From Acetobacterium woodii (GTDB lineage: Bacteria > Bacillota > Clostridia > Eubacteriales > Eubacteriaceae), in assembly GCA_016213825.1 (NCBI GenBank), contig JACQZP010000019.1, positions 186,001-250,000 on the forward strand: 64,000 nt of DNA, given 5' to 3'. Below the pieces are notes generated by a model, which saw only the letters and a list, made by a program, of their open reading frames with translations, did not search any database and was not told the DNA's origin. Position numbers and translations under genes: made by a program. How positions within the stretch are numbered: position 1 is the stretch's first letter; each line of letters begins with the position of its first letter. Shown piece by piece: positions 58,117-64,000 of this stretch.

Positions 58117-60221
58117 AAAGTAAATTATTTATCAATCGGGAAATTAGTTGGTTGGATTTTAATTATCGGGTGCTGGACGAAGCCTATGATAAATGCAATT
58201 TGGTTATGGATCGGCTCAAATTCTTGGCTATTACGGCCTCTAACCTGGACGAGTTCTTTATGGTGCGGGTGGCCGGGATTATGGATCAGATCAATGTTGG
58301 CTACACGAAAAAAAGCGTCGACGGGTTAACTCCCCTGGAACAACTGGCTACCCTCAATAACATGACCCAGGAAATGATGAACCGGCAGTACACCTGTTTA
58401 ACAAAATCGATTTTACCAGAGCTTAATCACAACAATATTTTCTTCTTGAGATATGACGAACTGGATGATGAAGGTAAAGATTTTGCCCTCCACTATTTCC
58501 GACATGAGTGTTATCCGGTTTTGACCCCCCAGGCCATTGATAATAGCCGTCCCTTTCCGCTGGTTAAAAACAATCAGGTCTATTTGTGCATTATGCTGCA
58601 TGATACCGAAGCCAAGGTCAAGGATGAAAAAGATTTCATGGCGATTCTAGAAATCCCCAAGGTCCTGGATCGGATCATTGCCCTGCCGCGAGCCAAAGAC
58701 TCCAAGGCACTTAACTATATTTTTGTCGAAGATTTGATCAGTCCCTTTGTTAATGAACTGTTTACCGGTTATGATGTCAAGCAGGTTAATGAATTCCGAA
58801 TCACCAGAAATGGTGACTTGGCTATTGATGAAGACGAAGCCGAAGATTTGCTGATCGAAATCGAAAAGTCCATTCAACAGCGTAAATGGGGGGCCAGCAT
58901 CAAGCTGGAAGTCACCAAAGACATGAGCAAAAAAATGAAAAAATGGCTGATGCATGAACTGGAAATTGTTGAGAGTGAGCTGTATGAGCTTAAAGGTAAT
59001 CTTGATTTGACCTGCTATATGAAATTTCAGGGTCGCAACGAGTTTAATGAGTTGCGCGAACCGCGCTATACCCCACTGATCTCCAATGATTTTTATGAGG
59101 TTGATGATATTTTTGAAGTGATTCGAGAAAAAGACCGGTTACTGCACCACCCTTACCAGTCTTTTCAAACCGTGGTAGACTTTGTCCGGGCGGCCTCAAA
59201 ATGCCCGGATGTCTTGGCCATCAAGCAGACCTTATACCGGGTCAGTGGCGATTCGCCAATCATTGAAGCGCTGATTCAGGCCGCTCAAAACGGCAAACAG
59301 GTTACCGTGTTAGTCGAATTGAAGGCCCGGTTTGACGAGGCCAATAACATTGTTTGGGCCAAGAAATTGGAGCAGGCTGGCTGCCATGTAATTTATGGTT
59401 TGGCCGGGCTGAAAATTCACTGCAAAATGATTCTGGTGGTGCGCAAAGAATCCGATGGCATCCGCCGTTACGTCCATTTAGGTACGGGTAACTATAATGA
59501 TGTCACTGCTGGCTTGTATACCGATCTGGGAATGTTTACTGCCAAAGAAAACTACGGTTCTGATGTGTCGACGCTGTTCAACCTGCTGTCCGGGTATAGC
59601 CACTATACCTTATGGAAAAAGATTGAAGTCGCCCCGAAAACGATGCGGAATGCCTTTTACATCGCCATTGACCGAGAAATTGAAAATGTTCGGATGGGTG
59701 AAAAGGGCAAAATCATCGCTAAAATGAATGCCCTGGTGGATGAGGGGATTATCAACAAACTCTACGAAGCCTCCCAGGCCGGGGTTGAAATTGAGCTGAT
59801 TGTCAGGGGGATGTGTTCACTAATACCTGGTTTGCCTGGGATCAGCGAACATATCACCGTCCACAGCATTGTTGGGACCTTTCTGGAGCACAGCCGGATC
59901 TACTACTTCTACAATCAGGGCAAGGAAGATATCTTCCTTTCCAGTGCGGACTGGATGGAACGGAATCTAAACCGACGGATTGAAACCCTGTTTCCGGTGG
60001 AAGACGAAAGCCTGAAGAGCAAACTGAAACATATTATTGAAATCACTTTAAAAGATACCATCAAAACCCGGACGATGACCGAAACCGGCGAATACATCCG
60101 GATTGATAAGCGCGGTAAAGAGTTGCTGTCCTGTCAGGACTATTTCTGTGAAGAAGCAGAAAAAGAATTTGAACAGGCCAAAAGTACGGCCATTCTAAAA
60201 CAAAAACTTGGAGGAGAATAA
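58113..60221 (+). CDS. ppk1: Polyphosphate kinase 1
   Basis: Makes polyphosphate from ATP; 702 aa, the normal Ppk1 length. N-terminal FINREISWLDFNYRVLDEA, ASNLDEFFMVRVAG, and the phospholipase-D-type active site with KIHCKMILVV and RYVHLGTGNYN (phosphohistidine region), followed by LSSADWMERNLNRRIE. Membrane-associated in other bacteria. Coupled to the degenerate Ppx upstream (four-base overlap) and to the intact Ppx two bases downstream. Confidence 0.96.
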   Translation: MKSKLFINREISWLDFNYRVLDEAYDKCNLVMDRLKFLAITASNLDEFFMVRVAGIMDQINVGYTKKSVDGLTPLEQLATLNNMTQEMMNRQYTCLTKSILPELNHNNIFFLRYDELDDEGKDFALHYFRHECYPVLTPQAIDNSRPFPLVKNNQVYLCIMLHDTEAKVKDEKDFMAILEIPKVLDRIIALPRAKDSKALNYIFVEDLISPFVNELFTGYDVKQVNEFRITRNGDLAIDEDEAEDLLIEIEKSIQQRKWGASIKLEVTKDMSKKMKKWLMHELEIVESELYELKGNLDLTCYMKFQGRNEFNELREPRYTPLISNDFYEVDDIFEVIREKDRLLHHPYQSFQTVVDFVRAASKCPDVLAIKQTLYRVSGDSPIIEALIQAAQNGKQVTVLVELKARFDEANNIVWAKKLEQAGCHVIYGLAGLKIHCKMILVVRKESDGIRRYVHLGTGNYNDVTAGLYTDLGMFTAKENYGSDVSTLFNLLSGYSHYTLWKKIEVAPKTMRNAFYIAIDREIENVRMGEKGKIIAKMNALVDEGIINKLYEASQAGVEIELIVRGMCSLIPGLPGISEHITVHSIVGTFLEHSRIYYFYNQGKEDIFLSSADWMERNLNRRIETLFPVEDESLKSKLKHIIEITLKDTIKTRTMTETGEYIRIDKRGKELLSCQDYFCEEAEKEFEQAKSTAILKQKLGGE

Positions 60222-60223
60222 GA

Positions 60224-61759
60224 TTGGATAGACGAAATATTGGTGTCATCGACATTGGTTCAAATAGTGTGCATCTGGTCATTGGTGAATATTATAATAA
60301 TGAGTATTTTCAAATCATTGATGATGTGAAGGTAAACGTGCGGTTAAACGAGGGTTTGTCCGAAACCGGGGAGCTACAACCGGATCGGATGGACTTTGGC
60401 ATCGAAACTCTGGCGATGTTTCAGAGTATGTGTACAGCCTATGGCATTGAAAAGGTCATTGCCGTGGCCACCGCCGCGGTGCGTAAAGCCTCAAACGGCG
60501 GTGCCTATGTGGCCCGGATTAAAGATGAAATTGGCTTGGATGTCGAGATCATTCCCGGTGAAGTGGAAGCCTCGATGGACTATCTGGGCGCGATTAATAC
60601 CCTGGATATAAAAGATGCCCTGCTGATGGACATCGGCGGCGGTTCGACCGAATTTGTGCTAATCAAAGACCGCAAGAAGGTGGAAGCCGTCAGCCTACCC
60701 TTTGGTTCCATCGATCTGGCCGATAAATTTGACCTGACCGATGAGGTAACCGATAAAAATTTAAAAGCCTTGGATGACTTTCTGAAAAATGCTTTTGAAG
60801 AAACCCCGATTTTTAAAAAAGCTCAGGGGCTGCCATTGATTGGGGTGGGCGGAACGATTCGAAATGTCGGCCGGATTGATCGCAGCATGAATAATTATCC
60901 GATGGAAATTGCTCATAATTATCGGATGAAATCCCGGGAAGTGAAACGGATCTGCGAAATGGCAGCCAGCATGAACCTGGCTGAACGCGCCAATTTAAAA
61001 GGACTGTCCAAAGGACGAATTGATATTTTCGTCGGTTCCAGCCATACCCTGGAACGGGTGATGAAGCAGATCGATTCACCGGAACTGATCATCAGCAATG
61101 CCGGTTTGCGGGATGGGATTATCTACGATTACTTCGGATACAACGAGAATAATCTGGTTTATGATATTTTCGAGTTATCATTAGTCAATATCATGCTAAA
61201 CTTTAATGTCAATATTCCTCATGCCTACCATGTGCTGAAACTAACTGAAAACCTGTTTGAGCAGCTCAAACCGCTGCATGGCATCAAGCAGGATGTTCGC
61301 AAGATGATCCGGGCGGCGGCCATGCTTCATGATGTCGGCGTTAAGCTGGCTTTTGCCAATCACCATGAACACAGTTTTTATATTATCTTAAACTCTGGAC
61401 TTTTGGGGGTTGAGCAGAAAGAATTACTGATGAGTGCTTTTGTGGCGCTGAATCACCGCACCAATAAAAAAATCCATATTTCCGAAGAATACATTGGTCT
61501 GCTTCAGGACGAAGAACGACATCTGATCGATCAGCTCAGCCTATTCCTGCAGATTGCCGAATATTTGGATCGGAGTATGGACGGGGTTGTCAAAGATATC
61601 AACTGTGTGATTATGGAAAATGAAGTCCAGCTCAACGTGTTGACCACCGGTCATTCGGTGTTTGACAATATGATTATCAATGAATGCGGCAAGAAATTCA
61701 AACGGGTCTTTAATAAAACCCTGACGATTAAAAACAAGGTCATTATTGCCCGGCGATAA
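60224..61759 (+). CDS. ppx: Exopolyphosphatase / guanosine pentaphosphatase (Ppx/GppA)
   Basis: Hydrolase of 511 aa with intact motifs: VIDIGSNSVHLVIG near residue 8, MDIGGGSTEFVL near 138, GVGGTIRN, and a C-terminal HD domain (AAMLHDVGVKLAFANHHEH, ALNHRTNKK). It removes terminal phosphates from polyphosphate and possibly pppGpp. Start TTG 60224 follows GGAGGAG. With ppk1 it forms a synthesis/degradation pair. Confidence 0.92.
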   Translation: MDRRNIGVIDIGSNSVHLVIGEYYNNEYFQIIDDVKVNVRLNEGLSETGELQPDRMDFGIETLAMFQSMCTAYGIEKVIAVATAAVRKASNGGAYVARIKDEIGLDVEIIPGEVEASMDYLGAINTLDIKDALLMDIGGGSTEFVLIKDRKKVEAVSLPFGSIDLADKFDLTDEVTDKNLKALDDFLKNAFEETPIFKKAQGLPLIGVGGTIRNVGRIDRSMNNYPMEIAHNYRMKSREVKRICEMAASMNLAERANLKGLSKGRIDIFVGSSHTLERVMKQIDSPELIISNAGLRDGIIYDYFGYNENNLVYDIFELSLVNIMLNFNVNIPHAYHVLKLTENLFEQLKPLHGIKQDVRKMIRAAAMLHDVGVKLAFANHHEHSFYIILNSGLLGVEQKELLMSAFVALNHRTNKKIHISEEYIGLLQDEERHLIDQLSLFLQIAEYLDRSMDGVVKDINCVIMENEVQLNVLTTGHSVFDNMIINECGKKFKRVFNKTLTIKNKVIIARR

Positions 61760-61813
61760 CAGCTTCTATTGAACAAAAGCATCAAAGCATCAAAGCATTA
61801 TATTAAAATAGAA

Positions 61814-61860
61814 AAAAACAGCGACAATTATTACGAAAATAATTGCCGCTGTTTTTATTT
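61814..61860. terminator. Bidirectional terminator between ppx and livF
   Basis: AAAAACAGCG-A-CAATTATT (61814-61832) pairs with AATAATTG-C-CGCTGTTTTT (61838-61856), with one mismatch and T-runs on both sides. Confidence 0.88.
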
Positions 61861-61892
61861 TATAATCTTAGTAATGATTTTTTGGTTAGTTT

Positions 61893-62606
61893 TTATTTAT
61901 TGCGGTGACTTTTGCCCAGATAGGCTTCTTTAATGCTTTCATCCGCCAGTAATTCCCGGCCGGTGCCTTCTTTGGTAATTTTACCAGTTTCTAAAACATA
62001 GGCATAATCGGCAACCTTGAGCGCCATGTTAGCATTTTGCTCAATTAATAGAATCGTCATGCCCTCTTTATTTAGGGTTTCGATGATATCAAAAATACCC
62101 TGAACAACCAGTGGCGCCAGCCCCAGCGATGGTTCATCCATCATCAGCAGCTTGGGCTTGCTCATCATCGCCCGGCCCACTGCCAGCATTTGCTGTTCGC
62201 CGCCGGATAGGGTGCCGGCCGCTTGCCAGGAACGTTCTTCCAGGCGGGGGAAGAGACTATAAATGTGTTTAATGTCCGCATCGAGATTGTCTTTACGCAT
62301 GTAAGCGCCAATCTTGAGGTTCTCAAGCACTGTCAGGTCAGGGAAAACATGACGGCCTTCGGGAACCAGAGTGATGCCCTTATCGACCACCTTGGTGGTG
62401 TCCAGTCCCAGCAGTTCTTCACCATTATAGGTAATGCTGCCAGCCTTGGCTTTAACCAGATTGACGATCGCCCGGAGAGTGGTACTTTTACCGGCGCCAT
62501 TGGCGCCGATCAGGGTGACAATCTTGCCTTCCGGCACTTCCAGATCGATGCCCTTAACCGCTTCGATACCGCCATAGGCGACTTCTAAATTACTAATCTT
62601 CAACAT
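61893..62606 (-). CDS. livF: Branched-chain amino acid ABC transporter ATPase LivF
   Basis: ATPase of 237 aa. Walker A GANGAGKST, signature LSGGEQQML, Walker B LLMMDEPSLGLAP, and EGRHVFPDLTVLENL are typical of LivF. It overlaps livG by 14 bases. Part of the high-affinity leucine/isoleucine/valine importer with LivG and LivM; livH and the binding protein presumably lie outside the window. Confidence 0.94.
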   Translation of the reverse strand: MLKISNLEVAYGGIEAVKGIDLEVPEGKIVTLIGANGAGKSTTLRAIVNLVKAKAGSITYNGEELLGLDTTKVVDKGITLVPEGRHVFPDLTVLENLKIGAYMRKDNLDADIKHIYSLFPRLEERSWQAAGTLSGGEQQMLAVGRAMMSKPKLLMMDEPSLGLAPLVVQGIFDIIETLNKEGMTILLIEQNANMALKVADYAYVLETGKITKEGTGRELLADESIKEAYLGKSHRNK

Positions 62607-63396
62607 CAGCGTCTACCCCCAAATATGCTTCAATAACCTTCGGATTGTTTTGAATTTCATCCGGGGTTCCTTTGGCTATGGTACATCCAAAATCCAGCAC
62701 ATAAATATGATCGGAAATTTCCATAACCAGATCCATATGATGTTCAATCATAAAGATCGTCAAACCGAAATCGGTTTTAAGTTTAAAAATCAGATCGGTC
62801 AGCTCATCGGTTTCCTGGGGATTCATCCCGGCGGCCGGTTCATCCAGCAGCAGCAGCTGTGGTTTGGTGGCCAATGCTCGGGCAATTTCCAGATGTCGTT
62901 GCTGGCCATAGGGCAGCGATGAGGCCTTCTCATTGCGCAGGTCGATCAGTCCCAATCGTTCCAGTAAAAACTCACATTCGGCCTTAGCCTGCTTTTCGCC
63001 TTTACGGGCTTTGGGCGCTCGGAGAATAGCTGATAAGAAACTGTAGTCGGCATTTAAATGAGTGGCTACCTGAACATTTTCCATTACTGAAAGCTCTTTA
63101 AACAAGCGGATGTTCTGGAAGGTTCGAGCCACGCCCAGGCCGGTGATTTTATCGGGCTTTTTCCCGGTGATATCAATTTCGCCGCGATTGCCGTCGCTAT
63201 CGGTGGGGGTAATCAGGACCTTACCGCTGGTGGGGGTATAAACTCCGGTGATGACGTTAAAGGCGGTGGTTTTACCAGCCCCATTCGGGCCGATCAGGGC
63301 GGCCAGTTCGCCCTTTTTTATATCGATATTCAAGTCGTTGACGGCGACAACACCGCCAAACTGCATGATGACATTTTCGGTTTTTAAGAGACTCAT
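62593..63396 (-). CDS. livG: Branched-chain amino acid ABC transporter ATPase LivG
   Basis: ATPase of 267 aa. Walker A GPNGAGKTT, RTFQNIRLFKELSVMENV, signature region SLPYGQQRHLEIARAL and Walker B LLLLDEPAAGMNP are characteristic of LivG. An insert TDSDGNRGEIDITGKKPD near residues 63-80 is slightly longer than usual. It overlaps livM by four bases and livF by fourteen. Confidence 0.94.
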   Translation of the reverse strand: MSLLKTENVIMQFGGVVAVNDLNIDIKKGELAALIGPNGAGKTTAFNVITGVYTPTSGKVLITPTDSDGNRGEIDITGKKPDKITGLGVARTFQNIRLFKELSVMENVQVATHLNADYSFLSAILRAPKARKGEKQAKAECEFLLERLGLIDLRNEKASSLPYGQQRHLEIARALATKPQLLLLDEPAAGMNPQETDELTDLIFKLKTDFGLTIFMIEHHMDLVMEISDHIYVLDFGCTIAKGTPDEIQNNPKVIEAYLGVDADVED

Positions 63397-64000
63397 TTCT
63401 TGGCACCTCCCTCAGTTGCAGTCTTTTTGCCGCCCAGGCGTTTTTTGAGCGCCCGGTATTTTTCGGCCATGAAGTCCCAGGTGAGCTCATTGGTACCCAT
63501 TAAGCCTTTGCGATAGAAGAGTACAATGACCATCAGCAGGAAGGAGAAAACAACCATTCTTAAGCCAGGACGGAAAATCGGCAGATCCAGACCAAAGGCC
63601 ATCGGTTCGTCGAGAAAACGCAGGGCTTCCTGACCCAGGGTGACCACAAAGCTGGCAATAACCGTGCCCGAGATACTGCCCATACCACCCAAAACGATGA
63701 TTAACAGGAAGTTATAGGTCAAGGTGAAATAGAATTGTTTGGGGTCAACGGTGCCCAGTAGTGCGGCAAACAAACCGCCGCCGATCCCGGTAAAAAAAGC
63801 ACCAATTAGAAAGGAGGTCATCTTGGTTTTAAAGAGACCAACGCCCATCGCTTCGGCAGCGATTTCGTCCTCGCGGATGGACTTGAAAGCCCGGCCGTAG
63901 GTGGAATTAATCAGCAGCACGGTGGCGATAATAATGATTAACGCAATCCCGAAGGTCCACCACAAACTGCTGATGGTGGGGATGCTCTTGATTCCCAGGG
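63393..64000 (-). CDS. livM: Branched-chain amino acid ABC permease LivM, 5' end outside window
   Basis: C-terminal part of the LivM permease; the frame stays open to the window edge beyond the first possible start (TTG 63965). The EAA-like loop (INSTYGRAFKSIREDEIAAEAMGV), helices IIVLGGMGSISGTVIASFVV and the long Lys-rich C-terminus are LivM-like. It would pair with LivH in the membrane. Confidence 0.92.
   Translation of the reverse strand, partial: LGIKSIPTISSLWWTFGIALIIIIATVLLINSTYGRAFKSIREDEIAAEAMGVGLFKTKMTSFLIGAFFTGIGGGLFAALLGTVDPKQFYFTLTYNFLLIIVLGGMGSISGTVIASFVVTLGQEALRFLDEPMAFGLDLPIFRPGLRMVVFSFLLMVIVLFYRKGLMGTNELTWDFMAEKYRALKKRLGGKKTATEGGAKK

Overview
The window looks like chromosomal DNA from a low-GC, strictly anaerobic Firmicute of the Eubacteriales, most like an Acetobacterium-type acetogen. 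This is an inference from gene content: a nitrogenase-like enzyme, nickel-pincer cofactor genes, EFR1-type ferredoxin, rubredoxin, UroD/MtaA-type methyltransferase, a relic of a methylamine methyltransferase, sigma54/AcoR-type regulation, and abundant GGAGG ribosome binding sites with frequent TTG/GTG starts. No rRNA, tRNA, CRISPR array, phage or insertion sequence was seen.

1-9.6 kb (+): a nitrogenase-like D-K-H gene set (D truncated by the window edge) is followed by a promoter, a 30-codon cysteine-rich leader ORF, O-acetylhomoserine sulfhydrylase (metY), homoserine O-acetyltransferase (metA, Glu111 type), a UroD/MtaA-like zinc methyltransferase, and a reverse-transsulfuration pair (mccB, mccA). 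The most economical reading is a methylthio-alkane-reductase-like system that frees methanethiol and fixes it into methionine. 9.7-13.1 kb (-): a DUF2325 protein, an XdhC-like protein and a NifU-pseudoE1-E1 fusion. 13.4-16.2 kb (+): a cystathionine gamma-synthase/PatB pair and a HesB-like Cys-Cys protein. 16.4-20.4 kb (+): a compact six-gene operon behind a dyad promoter (glutamine amidotransferase, divergent gamma-family PLP enzyme, two small split-barrel-like proteins, 2[4Fe-4S] ferredoxin, glyoxalase-like protein) whose pathway I do not recognise.

20.5-25.6 kb: larE (-) and then ArsR regulator, EFR1 ferredoxin, DUF2786, tandem VOC and ATC-hydrolase-like genes (+). 25.6-34.9 kb (-): a single-direction block begins at a clear sigma54 promoter with four TGTGTCA boxes and runs DUF362 protein, AcoR-type activator, lipB, stand-alone lipoyl domain, SDR, AMP-ligase with carrier domain, larB, larC. 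The DUF362 protein carries His/Lys residues spaced as in the lactate racemase LarA active site, so this block may encode an undescribed nickel-pincer enzyme together with its own cofactor genes.

35.0-45.0 kb (+): a flavodoxin-SCP2-membrane fusion, threonine dehydratase, phasin-like/UbiB pair, lipoprotein, and a type II NADH dehydrogenase-DoxX fusion with a polyprenyl synthase and a MenA/UbiA-like prenyltransferase (a small quinone-like module). 45.2-54.7 kb (+): a chemoreceptor with repeated HAMP-like segments, a GntR-controlled ABC transporter, a MacB-type ABC export system with a secreted CARDB-like partner (ATPase probably starting at ATT), a Yip1-like protein and a ROK kinase. 54.8-55.7 kb: rubredoxin and a decayed dimethylamine methyltransferase/corrinoid protein remnant. 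55.7-61.8 kb: DUF554 (-) and a polyphosphate operon of degenerate Ppx, Ppk1 and intact Ppx/GppA (+). 61.9-64 kb (-): livF, livG and partial livM of a branched-chain amino acid transporter.
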